From UBA10348 sp002469915 (GTDB taxonomy: Bacteria > Bacteroidota > Rhodothermia > Rhodothermales > UBA10348), in NCBI GenBank assembly GCA_029249345.1, contig JAQWHM010000021.1:97436-161435 (forward strand): a stretch of 64,000 nucleotides of DNA, given 5' to 3'. This document shows, piece by piece, positions 44,613 to 54,802 of the stretch. The position numbers and the translations under genes were made by a program. The notes under the pieces are model-generated. The model ran no database searches. It was not told the origin of the DNA and saw only the letters and a program-made list of their open reading frames with translations. How positions within the stretch are numbered: the first letter of the stretch is position 1; each line of letters starts with the position of its first letter.

Positions 44613-46712
44613 TTAGCCAATTCGAGAGAGGCGAACTCCTTTCTTTTGTACAAAGTGCTCGAAATAGTCCTTCATAGCGCGATTGTCGCCATCGTTTAGG
44701 TCCGGATCCTGTTCCAACAATCCGAATGCAGCCTCTCGAGCTTTCACAAGAATGTGTTGGTCGTTCAACAAATCAGCAATTCGAAAGGCTGGCAGGCCAC
44801 TTTGACGCGTCCCAAAGAAATCTCCAGCACCCCGAATCTCCATATCTACTTCGCTAATCTGAAATCCGTCATTGGTTTTTTCCATGGTGCGAAGACGTAG
44901 TCGAGACTCTTCAGATTGCTTGTACTCGGCCATGAGCATACACGTACTAGCGTGTTCTCCACGACCAATGCGGCCACGAAGCTGATGCAGTTGGCTCAAT
45001 CCAAATCGTTCTGCGTGCTCGATCAGCATAAAGGTCGCGTTGGGCACATCCACTCCTACTTCAATTACCGTGGTCGATACCAGAATCGATGCTTCCCCAG
45101 ATACGAAACGAGCCATCGCTTCCTCTTTTTCGGCAGCTTTCATACGACCGTGCACCAGTTCGACAGAAACATCCGAAAATCGAGATGAAACTTGCTCATG
45201 CCCCGAAACGGCATCTTTTAGATCCAGTTTTTCGCTTTCTTCCACCAATGGATACACGACATAACACTGTCGCCCCGAGGCAATGGCCTCATCCATCTGT
45301 GCGTAGACCGCATCTCTTTCTTTTTCCCGCACCATTTTAGTATGAATCGGTTGACGCCCCGGCGGACGCTCCCGCATCACGCTCACGTCCAAATCCCCAT
45401 ACAGCGTCAAGGCCAATGACCGGGGAATAGGAGTGGCCGTCATGAGCAACATATGAGGCCGTTCTCCTTTTTCGAATAACGTAGCCCGCTGCATGACACC
45501 AAATCGATGCTGTTCATCGACTACGCTAAAACCGAGACGCTTGAAATGGACTTTCCCTTGAATGATGGCGTGTGTGCCCACGACAATCGGCAGTGTTCCA
45601 TTTTCCAGCGCCGCAAGGACTGAGCGTCGTTGCTCGGCCGGGGTACTTCCCGTTAAAAGAGCCACCGGAATCTGGAGCGGCTTGAGTAAGGCACTCAGCG
45701 AGCGGTAGTGTTGCTCGGATAAAATTTCCGTGGGAGCCATGAAGGCGACCTGATAGCCCGAGTCGATCGCTGTCAGAGCGGCTGCGACTGCTACGACTGT
45801 TTTCCCACTTCCCACATCCCCCTGAAGTAGTCGATTCATTTGATGCCCGCTGGAGAGGTCCTGCCCAATCTCTAACAGAGCCGTCTTCTGAGCATTCGTG
45901 AGCGTAAAGGGTAATACCTCAGACACAAACTTCGACACAAGTGCTCCTCCCGAAGGCATCACAACTCCGGGGACATCTTCTCTGACCAATTTGGTCTTGG
46001 CCAACAACATTTGAAAAAAGAACAGCTCCTCAAATTTTAATCGATACCGAGCCGCTTGCAATTCCTCATTGTTCTTGGGGAAATGAACCGCTCTTCGGGC
46101 CACTCGCCCATCGAGCAATCCCAAATTCTGGACAAGTCTTGAAGGAAGGTTTTCTTGAAGGTCCGTTCCCCGTTCCTTGATGAGCTGATAGATAATCTTG
46201 CGAAAAGCGCGACTGGTCAGTCCGCTTTGCTGAAGACTCGCCGATCCAGCGTACAGAGAAATGATGCGGCCGGTATCGATAGATGGCCCATCTTCATCCA
46301 ATCGATCAAAATCAGGGTGAGAAAAGGACATCGATCCACCATATTGAGCCGGTTTCCCATGCAGCGCAAGGCGATGACCTTTTTCTATGACTCGAGAAAC
46401 CCAGCTGACACCCTGAAACCAAACACATTTCAACCGGCGTCCGGGTTCATCTTCAATAATGGCTTCAAATCTCTTTTGACGCCGACCAGGAATAACCCCA
46501 GCCGCTACTACCGTGCCAACGACCGTCACAGGATCCGAACCAGATTTCATTTCAGCGATTCGGACCACAGACGTGCGGTCCAGATATCGGCGCGGATAAT
46601 ACGAAAGCAGGTCATTAACAGAAGTCACACCGGCCTGTTTAAGCACATCACTACGTCGAGGACCGACCCCCTTGAGGAACTGAACAGATTCCTGTAAAAA
46701 TGGGATGGACAT
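44613..46712 (-). CDS. recG: ATP-dependent DNA helicase RecG
   Basis: 699 residues with an N-terminal wedge/OB domain and two helicase domains. Walker A is GDVGSGKT, motif II is the DEQH box (VVDEQHRFG), and motif VI is in the QLRGRIGRG region. RecG reverses stalled forks and processes D-loops and Holliday junctions. It follows the lipoprotein gene by 12 bases on the same strand. Confidence 0.96.
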   Translation of the reverse strand: MSIPFLQESVQFLKGVGPRRSDVLKQAGVTSVNDLLSYYPRRYLDRTSVVRIAEMKSGSDPVTVVGTVVAAGVIPGRRQKRFEAIIEDEPGRRLKCVWFQGVSWVSRVIEKGHRLALHGKPAQYGGSMSFSHPDFDRLDEDGPSIDTGRIISLYAGSASLQQSGLTSRAFRKIIYQLIKERGTDLQENLPSRLVQNLGLLDGRVARRAVHFPKNNEELQAARYRLKFEELFFFQMLLAKTKLVREDVPGVVMPSGGALVSKFVSEVLPFTLTNAQKTALLEIGQDLSSGHQMNRLLQGDVGSGKTVVAVAAALTAIDSGYQVAFMAPTEILSEQHYRSLSALLKPLQIPVALLTGSTPAEQRRSVLAALENGTLPIVVGTHAIIQGKVHFKRLGFSVVDEQHRFGVMQRATLFEKGERPHMLLMTATPIPRSLALTLYGDLDVSVMRERPPGRQPIHTKMVREKERDAVYAQMDEAIASGRQCYVVYPLVEESEKLDLKDAVSGHEQVSSRFSDVSVELVHGRMKAAEKEEAMARFVSGEASILVSTTVIEVGVDVPNATFMLIEHAERFGLSQLHQLRGRIGRGEHASTCMLMAEYKQSEESRLRLRTMEKTNDGFQISEVDMEIRGAGDFFGTRQSGLPAFRIADLLNDQHILVKAREAAFGLLEQDPDLNDGDNRAMKDYFEHFVQKKGVRLSRIG

Positions 46713-46724
46713 AGGAAATAACGA

Positions 46725-47753
46725 TTATCTCGGGCTCCAACTGTAACGTTCAATGCGGGGTTCAGGCTTTACAATGGATATGGCAATTTCGTACGAACCG
46801 TCCGAAAGCTGACGCACCGCAATATCGGTAGGATAATACTCCTGATTGAAAGAAGGTGCAGGCTGGGTGACCAAGTGCTGTAATTGACCTTCCAGATCAT
46901 AGACATCGAGTTGAGCCCACCCGGGACGCATGTTCAACACAAAAATATAATCGCCGGCAAGATCTGCTGAAGAAGAAAGTAGCGGCGGAGCATGCGTATC
47001 ACCATTCATGAACTGTAGACTACGAGCTAGCATGGGTGAATCGAAGCCATTTAAAGCTAGTGAATCCAATGAGCCGTTTGCGTAGCGATCTACCATGGGT
47101 CTGAAACCTGACAAGGAATACACCACCTCTCCCCGGGTTCGCAGCAATCCTGCATACCTCCAGTCCGGTCCCGGTAGAGCAACTTGCTCCACGATTTCAC
47201 CATCCACGTCGTGCAGAGCCAAATACCCTTCAAATTCAGGAGCCACAACCTTGCTAACGAATCCAGTTTCCGTTGCAGTTACGTACCTCAATCCACCCCG
47301 CTCTGGAACTGGACCTCCAATAAAAATCTCTCGTTCAATATTTCCTTCGGTAATCTCGTACACGCTATGCGTTGCAGGGCTGAAGGCAAATACAGATTTT
47401 CCTCTAAATCCAGCTAGGTAAGGGAAGGAATCCGGTATCGTATCCCGCTCAACCGGCTCCACAAATCCGCTCTCGAACGCCAATAATATGTGGCGGGCGG
47501 TATCAGTAACCCAGAGCAACCCATTAGCGTCATAGGCCAACGTACGCGGATACTGAAGCTCATCCATTCCAGGATTAATAGCCTCTAATACGGTAAGGGT
47601 GTCAACAGGAAACGTTTGAGCAAATTCTCTTGAAAGTGAATCTGCCGGGGTAATAGAGCGAGGCTCATTACGGGAGCAGGACGAAGGCAGGCATCCTGTG
47701 AGGAATAAAGAGGCCAGCAGCCAGTAGGGACTAGATCGAGAGTGAAAGACCAT
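46725..47753 (-). CDS. 6-bladed-propeller lipoprotein
   Basis: 342 residues, lipobox LTGC. The mature part reads as a six-bladed NHL-like propeller with strand pairs such as GLLWVTDTARHILLAF and GDYIFVLNMRPGWAQLDVYDLEG. Members are common in Bacteroidota surface proteins. It opens a two-gene operon with recG and is divergent from priA. Function unknown. Confidence 0.75.
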   Translation of the reverse strand: MVFHSRSSPYWLLASLFLTGCLPSSCSRNEPRSITPADSLSREFAQTFPVDTLTVLEAINPGMDELQYPRTLAYDANGLLWVTDTARHILLAFESGFVEPVERDTIPDSFPYLAGFRGKSVFAFSPATHSVYEITEGNIEREIFIGGPVPERGGLRYVTATETGFVSKVVAPEFEGYLALHDVDGEIVEQVALPGPDWRYAGLLRTRGEVVYSLSGFRPMVDRYANGSLDSLALNGFDSPMLARSLQFMNGDTHAPPLLSSSADLAGDYIFVLNMRPGWAQLDVYDLEGQLQHLVTQPAPSFNQEYYPTDIAVRQLSDGSYEIAISIVKPEPRIERYSWSPR

Positions 47754-47863
47754 CGCGGTGGGTGTTTTGGCTCCTCAACCCGACGAAGCGCCGTCGGTTT
47801 CCTAACATGACAGAACGCTGTCAGTCGAAGGTGTATCTTCCGCACGTAAATTAAGAGCAGATC

Positions 47864-50104
47864 TTGAAAATCGTTCGCGTCATATTACCGCTGCCACTGA
47901 ACAGACCGTACACCTATTTGGTACCGGAGCATTTTGTTCGTCTCATGCGAAAAGGCCGCAGAGTCGTCGTCCCATTCGGAAAACGAAAGCTGGCCGGAGT
48001 CGTAGTCGACGAAGGCCAGGAAGCCGATCTCAAAGGATATAAGGCTAAAGAACTCCTTGACGTGGACATGGAGCTCCCCCCGCTTTCAGAGGAGTTACTG
48101 GACCTAACTAAATGGATTGCCAAATATTATATGTGTTCTTGGGGGGAAGCCGCACGTTCGGCGCTGCCTCCCGGCAGCGCCGCAGCCACCGCTCGATCCC
48201 GGATAAAAACGGTGATCATGGTGGGACTTTCTCCCAACGCTCCAGAGCATCCTCCTCGAGGAAGTAAGCAGTTTGCCATACTTGAACAACTCCGGATTTG
48301 GGATGCGGCTGAGCGTCTTCCGGTAACCCAAACTGAGTTACTGGCTGCTGCAGGTGGTACATCAGCCACCGTTCGGCGTCTGGCCCAGATGGGCTTCTTG
48401 GAAATTGATGTAGCGGAGATGGATCGATCTGGAGGAGGTTCTTCCGACCGGGATTCATCCAGGCTGGACCTCCATAAAGAGCAGGTTCGCGCCATTGAGG
48501 CCATCAGCAATCAATTGGACTCGGGTAAATTTGGATGTTTCCTTTTACATGGGGTTACCGGCTCAGGCAAAACGGAAGTCTACCTTCAGGCGCTTCAACA
48601 TGCTCGTAAAACCGGACGTACGGCCATCGTATTGGTACCTGAAATATCCTTGACTCCCCAAACCGTTTATCGATTCAGATCGCGTTTCGGAGATGAAGTG
48701 GCCGTTTTACATTCACGCATGAGTCAGGGTGAACGCTATGATGCATGGCGCGGTATCGGCGAAGGACGCTACCCCATCGTGATTGGTCCTCGATCTGCCA
48801 TTCTGGCTCCAGTAAAGAACCCCGGCATCATCATCGTTGATGAAGAGCACGAATCCTCATACAAACAATATGACCCAGCCCCTCGCTATCACGCACGGGA
48901 CGTAGCCGTCGTACGAGCTATGAATAATGGAGCGACCTGTATTCTCGGATCGGCCACTCCTAGCTTAGAAACGCTCTCCAATGCCCGACAGGGGAAATAC
49001 ACGCTGCTCGAAATGCCAGAACGGGTTCCGATTGCTGGTAAACCAGCTAAGCTGCCCGATATTCACGTGGTGGACCTCAGAAATGAGAAAACACTGCGCC
49101 AGCAGAATAGGGTCCTTTCCGAACGACTGGTCAATGCCATTGCAGCCCGGAAGGAATCCAGCGAACAGACCATCTTGCTGCTAAACCGTCGTGGCTTCTC
49201 ACCCATCATGGAATGCACATCATGTGGCTGGGTCCCCGAATGCTCTGACTGTTCGGTAAGCATGGTGTATCACAAACCGCTACATCATCTTCGCTGTCAC
49301 TACTGTGGACGAACCGCACCTGTCCCCGTTTCTTGTTCATCGTGTGGCCAACCCACCATGGATTTTGCCGGCTCGGGTACTCAACGACTTGAAGAGGAAT
49401 TAGAAGAACGCATCCCCGGTATTCGATTACTCCGGATGGACTTGGATACCACCTCCACCAAAGGTGCGCATCATCGGATATTGGATCAATTTGGTCGAGG
49501 TGAAGCAGACGTCCTATTAGGTACTCAGATGGTTGCCAAAGGGCTGGACTTCGAACGCGTAACGCTGGTGGGCATCATTAACGCCGAAGCAGGGCTTCAA
49601 TTGCCCGACATCAGAGCAGAAGAGCGGGCTTTTCAATTGCTAACCCAGGTCGCGGGGCGCGCAGGAAGGGCCAACCTAGCTGGCGAAGTACTTCTTCAGT
49701 CACGGCAACCTGGACACCCCGTTATTCAATTTGCCTTGCGTCACGACTATGCTGGATTCGCAGAGTATGCCCTCGAGGCCCGGAGTTTGCTGAACTATCC
49801 GCCGGGAGGAAAGCTCTTTTCGATTGTCTTCTCTGGTCCCAAAGACGAGATCACGAGAAAATATGCAGAACAATGGCGCAATCTCATTGATAGTCGATTG
49901 CAATCGGTAGATCGACTTGGTCCATCGCCCGCTTTCGTGCACAAGTTAAAAAACCGATTTCGGTATCAAATCTTGCTGAAGGTGCCCACGAACGTCCCAT
50001 CTAGTCATGTTCGAAATGGAATTCAAGAGGCGAATAAGGCCTTAGGATCGCTTTCTGACGGGTATAGATTGACGGTAGACGTGGATCCCGCCGGCGTCAT
50101 TTGA
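47864..50104 (+). CDS. priA: Primosomal replication-restart helicase PriA
   Basis: 746 residues. It begins with TTG at 47864 and the 3'-binding domain MKIVRVILPLPLNRPYTY. Walker A is GVTGSGKTEVY; the DEEH box is in IVDEEHESSYKQ; a zinc-binding insert has eight Cys in CTSCGW, CSDCS, CHYCGR and CSSCGQ. It loads DnaB at stalled forks. No ATG alternative near this position matches the family start. Confidence 0.95.
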   Translation: MKIVRVILPLPLNRPYTYLVPEHFVRLMRKGRRVVVPFGKRKLAGVVVDEGQEADLKGYKAKELLDVDMELPPLSEELLDLTKWIAKYYMCSWGEAARSALPPGSAAATARSRIKTVIMVGLSPNAPEHPPRGSKQFAILEQLRIWDAAERLPVTQTELLAAAGGTSATVRRLAQMGFLEIDVAEMDRSGGGSSDRDSSRLDLHKEQVRAIEAISNQLDSGKFGCFLLHGVTGSGKTEVYLQALQHARKTGRTAIVLVPEISLTPQTVYRFRSRFGDEVAVLHSRMSQGERYDAWRGIGEGRYPIVIGPRSAILAPVKNPGIIIVDEEHESSYKQYDPAPRYHARDVAVVRAMNNGATCILGSATPSLETLSNARQGKYTLLEMPERVPIAGKPAKLPDIHVVDLRNEKTLRQQNRVLSERLVNAIAARKESSEQTILLLNRRGFSPIMECTSCGWVPECSDCSVSMVYHKPLHHLRCHYCGRTAPVPVSCSSCGQPTMDFAGSGTQRLEEELEERIPGIRLLRMDLDTTSTKGAHHRILDQFGRGEADVLLGTQMVAKGLDFERVTLVGIINAEAGLQLPDIRAEERAFQLLTQVAGRAGRANLAGEVLLQSRQPGHPVIQFALRHDYAGFAEYALEARSLLNYPPGGKLFSIVFSGPKDEITRKYAEQWRNLIDSRLQSVDRLGPSPAFVHKLKNRFRYQILLKVPTNVPSSHVRNGIQEANKALGSLSDGYRLTVDVDPAGVI

Positions 50105-50207
50105 ATCCGTGTACATCTGAAACAGCAGCCTATGAGCTGCTTAATTGATAATGTGTGAATGGCAGAACACTTGGAACCATGGGTATCAGTCAGGGTTGTG
50201 ACGCAGC

Positions 50208-50311
50208 CAAAGGGCAAGTCCCGTACGGACAGCTCCCTCTGAACTCCGTCAGGGCCGGAAGGCAGCAGCGGTAGGAGGTTGTAGCGTCGCGATACGGTCA
50301 GCTTGCCCTTT
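50208..50311 (+). ncRNA. ffs: 4.5S-type signal recognition particle RNA
   Basis: The conserved SRP loop is plainly visible: GTCAGGGCCGGAAGGCAGCAGCGG near 50248-50271, closing with a GTAGGAGGTT pairing strand. The outer stem is AAGGGCAAG (50210-50218) pairing with CTTGCCCTT (50302-50310). Total length is about 100 bases, the short form without an Alu domain. The RNA pairs with Ffh to target nascent membrane proteins. It lies in the 361-base gap between priA and yajC. Confidence 0.93.
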
Positions 50312-50465
50312 TCTATGTCCGTACTTTTTTGGACATTTCGACTAAGAATGCCACGGATTCCATTCTTTTCGGCATCATGTTTTCGCATAATCTGCATTGG
50401 CAAACCTGCGGGATACATGTTGTAAGTGTATCTTCAAGCTCGATTCCAACCATACCGTTTCAATC

Positions 50466-50777
50466 ATGCCGCTTTATTCCTTCTTCCTGATCGGAGCCCC
50501 AGCAGGGGAGCAAGCCAACCCTTTGGCCATGTTTCTTCCTCTGATTCTGATTTTTATCGTCTTCTACTTTTTCATCATTCGACCACAGAAAAAGAAAGAA
50601 GACACGCGTCAGAAGATGATTGGAGACGTTAAGAAAAATGACCGCATAATCACGATTGGCGGCCTTCATGGTACCGTTACGCAGGTTGATGAAACGTCCG
50701 TTCTGATGCAAGCTGACAGTAACACCAAGCTTCGTATTGAGAAAAGCGCCATTTCTTCAGTTGGAACCAAAGAGTAG
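50466..50777 (+). CDS. yajC: Preprotein translocase subunit YajC
   Basis: 103 residues from the ATG at 50466; the upstream in-frame ATG at 50397 is unlikely. One membrane segment (about 21-38, PLILIFIVFYFFIIRPQKKK) is followed by the conserved cytosolic domain KNDRIITIGGLHGTVTQVD. It belongs to the SecDF-YajC complex, though secD and secF are not in the window. Confidence 0.93.
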   Translation: MPLYSFFLIGAPAGEQANPLAMFLPLILIFIVFYFFIIRPQKKKEDTRQKMIGDVKKNDRIITIGGLHGTVTQVDETSVLMQADSNTKLRIEKSAISSVGTKE

Positions 50778-50789
50778 TTCAACTGGGCG

Positions 50790-53459
50790 TTATAGCGCAG
50801 ATTCTGCCGAGTTACGTTCAACGGAGGACACCGGGACGTATCGATCTAATAGGATCTCCAACGTGCGAGGGCTTACGGGTTTCGATGCGTAGTCTTCCAT
50901 ACCGGACTCTAAGCACTTGGCCCTGTCTTCTGTAGTCGCATTTGCCGTAAGGGCAATGATGATTGGTTGCGTGATATCGGCAGATTCGCGAATCTTACGG
51001 GTGGCTTCAAGGCCGTCCATTCCCGACATCTGAACGTCCATAAATACTACGCTGTATTTACCGGATTCAACAGCACGAATAGCCGCTTCGCCGCTATTCG
51101 CGACATCAACGCGGCAGCCTAATTTTTCGAGCATCCGCACGCCTACTTTCTGATTAACCACGTTGTCTTCCACCAGAAGTGCTGACCTCAGCATGTTATT
51201 CCGTGCGGGACGATCACTCACCATATCCCGGTCATTCGCTGGTTTGATAAACGTTGAATCAGCCGCAAGCGACTTTTTGGTAAATCGAAGTAGCACCTCT
51301 TTGAGTGCTGCATGACGCATGGGTTTCAGCAGACAGTGGGTCGACCCAGTGCTCACATGATGGTTGATATGGCGCACAACTACGATTGGAAGATCAGCAG
51401 ATGCGTCTCGTAGGATGCCAGCAACTGCTACTCCAGCCACACCATCAAACCCCGTGCGGTTTTCATTAATGAAAACCGCGTAGAAGTCTTCGGCCAAGAC
51501 ACGCCTTCTTGCGTCTTCTTCGCAAGTAACCCATTCGATTTCAAATCCAAAACGTTCGATGGCACTCTGTAAAGCAGTACCCATCATACGGCTCTGATTA
51601 AGAAGTAGAATCCGTTGGCCAACCAAATCAGGTCTTACTTCGGTATCGCTTACGACCCCGGAAGCTCCGACCTCTATTTCAAATGAAAAGGTAGATCCTT
51701 GATTTACCTGGCTGGACACACTGAATGTGCCGTCCATGAGTGCGACCAGTCCAAAGCTGATACTCAAGCCTAGACCCGTTCCTCCAAATCGACGGGAAGT
51801 TGAAACTTCAGCCTGTTTAAACGGATCGAAAAGCGTAGAAAGTTGCTGTTCCGTGATACCGATTCCGGTGTCTTCAACTTCAAACTTTAATCGCAAACAA
51901 TTTACTGACCTTGAGAGAAAGGATATACGAACCTGAACTTCACCTTCCCGAGTAAATTTGGTCGCATTTCCCAGCAAATTGACGAGAACCTGACGCAATC
52001 TAGCAGCGTCCCCCACAACATGGCTTGGCACGTCTGGTGCAATTAGATACGACAGATCTAGCCCCTTTTCTGCAGCTTCCTGAGATACCATACCAAGGGC
52101 ATCTTCGATACAAAGCGTGATCTCAAAAGCCTCGTTTTCTAATTGAACACCGCCTGCTTCAATTTTCGAAATATCCAAAATGCGATTAACAATGCACAAA
52201 AGAGATTCACCACTCGTACGGATCACGTCAACGACCTCTTTCTGATCGGCCTTTAACTCCTCGACCGAAAGCAGACTCGTCATCCCTATGATTCCATTTA
52301 GTGGAGTTCGAATTTCATGACTCATATTGGCCATAAATTCGGCTTTCAGTTGGGAAGCTTGTTCAGCCTTCGATTTTGATTCCTGCAGTTTGATGATCGC
52401 GGCATCCAACTGCTCCGTTCTAGATTCAAGTTCTGAGGCATACTGCTGAATGGCTTCTTTCGACGCCTGAAGATCAGCTTCCGCAACTTCCCTAAGCCGT
52501 ACCTGGTCCGCCACCTCTTTGATCGAGAGCATCATTTCGGACAACGCCTCGGAATCCTCTAAATGTGAGCTCTCAAGGTGTTCTCCGTCGGCTACCCGTC
52601 GAACCATCGCGCGCATTTGATCCAAGGGTTTTAGGACCGTTTTTGTCAGGTGCATCGAGTACAAGATGCCGAAAATAAAGGCAAATAGAATGAGGCCCAG
52701 TGCAGCCCACAAAAAGAACAGCGCACGGGCTCTTTCGGTAGCGATTACGCTTTGCAACGTATCTCCGATATTGCCTCTGAAATAATGCAGCTGTTCTTGA
52801 ATCCATGAGACACGCGCCGTGAGAGAGACCAGCTTGTCAAAATTGTGCTGGTACTCAGCCAATTCAGCAAACAGTCCTGCCGTTTCCTCTTTTGAAAGCG
52901 CACTCTGGCTAATCAATTGCATCAAGTTATCAATGCTTTCGTGAACACCATCGACATACTGTTCACCGCCTCGCAGAATATAATTTTTTTCGTGTCGCCT
53001 GGCAGCAAGTAAGGCAACCATACCCTGATTCAATCCTAACTGATTCAGTTGCTGCTCGATAGAATTGAATTGACGTCGAATCTGACCTTCCAATCCGTCA
53101 TCTTCATAAAAACCCATCTCTTGATAGGCTTCAATGAGATTATCAATTGAATGCAAATACATCAGGACTTCGTTGTGGAGCTTCTGGAAGTTTTCAGCTC
53201 GCACGCCCTTTTGAACGATGTAGTCCGCTTTTTGAAGGATCAGCTCGGTGTCCTTCGCAAAGTCAGGATTCCTGGTAATGATGAAATCTCGGACGTAGGA
53301 GTTCGCCAGTAGAATAGTACGCTCGAGGTCCCGAACACGATCGCGTTCTTCAGAAGCCGATATAGATACCAGCGCCAGCGTTAGCACCGTAAGTGAAACG
53401 ACGAAGACAGTCACTATCAGACTGACTGTTTTTCCGTAAAGCGATAATAGCTTCGACAT
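50790..53459 (-). CDS. Hybrid sensor histidine kinase with degenerate and intact receivers
   Basis: 889 residues: two membrane segments around a helical sensor (about 40-240), HAMP and coiled coil, HisKA with the phospho-His381 in NMSHEIRTPLNG, HATPase (DTGIGI, GGTGLGLSI), then two receiver-like domains. The first (about 600-720) has Asn where the phospho-Asp should be, in AVFINENR; the second has Asp808 in VVFMDVQM. There is no adjacent DNA-binding response regulator. It is the last gene of the HIT-to-kinase minus-strand series. A 24-base perfect palindrome lies within the degenerate receiver at 51466-51489. Confidence 0.88.
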   Translation of the reverse strand: MSKLLSLYGKTVSLIVTVFVVSLTVLTLALVSISASEERDRVRDLERTILLANSYVRDFIITRNPDFAKDTELILQKADYIVQKGVRAENFQKLHNEVLMYLHSIDNLIEAYQEMGFYEDDGLEGQIRRQFNSIEQQLNQLGLNQGMVALLAARRHEKNYILRGGEQYVDGVHESIDNLMQLISQSALSKEETAGLFAELAEYQHNFDKLVSLTARVSWIQEQLHYFRGNIGDTLQSVIATERARALFFLWAALGLILFAFIFGILYSMHLTKTVLKPLDQMRAMVRRVADGEHLESSHLEDSEALSEMMLSIKEVADQVRLREVAEADLQASKEAIQQYASELESRTEQLDAAIIKLQESKSKAEQASQLKAEFMANMSHEIRTPLNGIIGMTSLLSVEELKADQKEVVDVIRTSGESLLCIVNRILDISKIEAGGVQLENEAFEITLCIEDALGMVSQEAAEKGLDLSYLIAPDVPSHVVGDAARLRQVLVNLLGNATKFTREGEVQVRISFLSRSVNCLRLKFEVEDTGIGITEQQLSTLFDPFKQAEVSTSRRFGGTGLGLSISFGLVALMDGTFSVSSQVNQGSTFSFEIEVGASGVVSDTEVRPDLVGQRILLLNQSRMMGTALQSAIERFGFEIEWVTCEEDARRRVLAEDFYAVFINENRTGFDGVAGVAVAGILRDASADLPIVVVRHINHHVSTGSTHCLLKPMRHAALKEVLLRFTKKSLAADSTFIKPANDRDMVSDRPARNNMLRSALLVEDNVVNQKVGVRMLEKLGCRVDVANSGEAAIRAVESGKYSVVFMDVQMSGMDGLEATRKIRESADITQPIIIALTANATTEDRAKCLESGMEDYASKPVSPRTLEILLDRYVPVSSVERNSAESAL
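51466..51489. repeat. 24-base perfect palindrome in coding sequence
   Basis: GCGGTTTTCATT directly followed by its own reverse complement AATGAAAACCGC, inside the degenerate receiver of the kinase gene. The same eight residues (AVFINENR) are read on either strand. It may be chance or a cryptic protein-binding site. Confidence 0.6.
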
Positions 53460-53527
53460 ATCGTATTGAGTTCGGAGAGACTACACCTAGCCCTTCCCTC
53501 TCGTTAATCGACAATATGTACCGATTT

Positions 53528-54166
53528 TTAAGTCGTTGGGCGAGAATTGGGCGGTTCAGTGGTCTTAATCGGAACCGAACGAAATTTTTCAGGCAGTTTG
53601 GGCTCAAACGCACTGAAATGGACTAACAGGTGATCGATGTCGGCCTGAGCATCTGCAGACGGTTTAAAAACAGGACCCATGTGGACCTCTCTACGTCCGA
53701 AATCAATACTGGCAGGAAGCACAGATACATTTGCCTTTCGCGCAATCAGATGAAAACCCCGTTTCCAATGTTCCACCCAACTTCGCGTACCTTCAGGTGA
53801 GAGACCCAAAACGAATTGATCATGCTCTCTGAACCCTTGAAGCACATCCTGAATAAGTGTGCCCGGACGGTCTCTGCGGACCGGAATACCACCAATCCGC
53901 CGCAGGATTACCCCAAAGAGTCCAATGAAAATGGAGTGCTTTCCTATCCAATGGACGCGTAATTCCAGGATAAATGTAGCCAGCAGGCCGACGACAAAAT
54001 CCCAATTTGAGGTATGTGGTGCACCAATGATGACCAGTTTAGGCTCATCGGGCAGTTCACCAGTGACTTTCCATCCTGAAATCCAAAATGCAAAGCGAGC
54101 ACAACCCTTCAAAAATGCATTCGGTCTTCTGGGAAAACGGGGACCAATAGGAATGATATCGTTCAC
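53528..54166 (-). CDS. PlsC-like 1-acylglycerol-3-phosphate acyltransferase
   Basis: 212 residues. The catalytic HX4D motif is GAPHTSNWD and the second acyltransferase motif is LSPEGTRSW. The N-terminal region has a membrane-associated helix. It probably acylates lysophosphatidate or a related glycerolipid. It overlaps the coaE stop by ATGA (54163-54166). Confidence 0.88.
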   Translation of the reverse strand: MNDIIPIGPRFPRRPNAFLKGCARFAFWISGWKVTGELPDEPKLVIIGAPHTSNWDFVVGLLATFILELRVHWIGKHSIFIGLFGVILRRIGGIPVRRDRPGTLIQDVLQGFREHDQFVLGLSPEGTRSWVEHWKRGFHLIARKANVSVLPASIDFGRREVHMGPVFKPSADAQADIDHLLVHFSAFEPKLPEKFRSVPIKTTEPPNSRPTT

Positions 54167-54768
54167 GCGGATTGACGGACAATAATTTGACCCCAGAACC
54201 GCAATGCCTCATTTCGTAGGTCATCGAGTGAGCCGTCATTCACAATGACCTCGTCGGCAGCCGAACGATAAACTTCATCTGCCGGTTGGGCATCTATACG
54301 ATCCATCACCGCTTCCCTAGGCAAATGATTTCTTTCGACCACTCGGTGCACTCTATCCTCTCGGGGAGCCTCTACAACCAACAATACATCCAAGGAGTCT
54401 CGCATGTGAGCGGGTGGCAACAAGGCCGCTTCCCGAACGATCGCTTCTGCACCGGCTCGTGTAGCCTCTTTAGCGGCCTGCAAAAACCGTTCTTGAACAC
54501 GGGGATGAACAATCTCACCGATACGTCTTCGAGCAATCGGATCAGAAAAGATGCGCCGCGAAACGAATTCACGATCCAGTAATCCGTCAACCTGATACGC
54601 AAAAGGCCCCATCAGATCAATAATGGCCTTCCGAATGGAAGCGTCGCCAACCATCACGGCATTGGCTTCTGAATCTGCATCAAAAACGACGGCTCCCTGT
54701 TCTTCCAGGTGTGCACAGAAAGTCGATTTTCCGCTTCCGATACCGCCGGTAATACCTATCCGGATCAT
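54163..54768 (-). CDS. coaE: Dephospho-CoA kinase
   Basis: 201 residues. P-loop GITGGIGSGKST at residues 5-16 and the CoA-binding RRIGEIVHPRV segment are diagnostic. It phosphorylates dephospho-CoA in the last step of CoA synthesis. The stop overlaps the acyltransferase start by 4 bases, and the outer-membrane barrel gene ends 34 bases upstream. Confidence 0.94.
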   Translation of the reverse strand: MIRIGITGGIGSGKSTFCAHLEEQGAVVFDADSEANAVMVGDASIRKAIIDLMGPFAYQVDGLLDREFVSRRIFSDPIARRRIGEIVHPRVQERFLQAAKEATRAGAEAIVREAALLPPAHMRDSLDVLLVVEAPREDRVHRVVERNHLPREAVMDRIDAQPADEVYRSAADEVIVNDGSLDDLRNEALRFWGQIIVRQSA

Positions 54769-54802
54769 GGGTGATGTATGCTTATTATCTAAAAATATCT
54801 GT

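Noticed and set aside
46155..46697. 180-codon open frame opposite recG
   Set aside because: Antisense shadow of a clear recG gene; composition is not protein-like.
50023..50418. Minus-strand open frame across the SRP RNA
   Set aside because: It covers the strongly conserved RNA gene and the priA end; no protein features.
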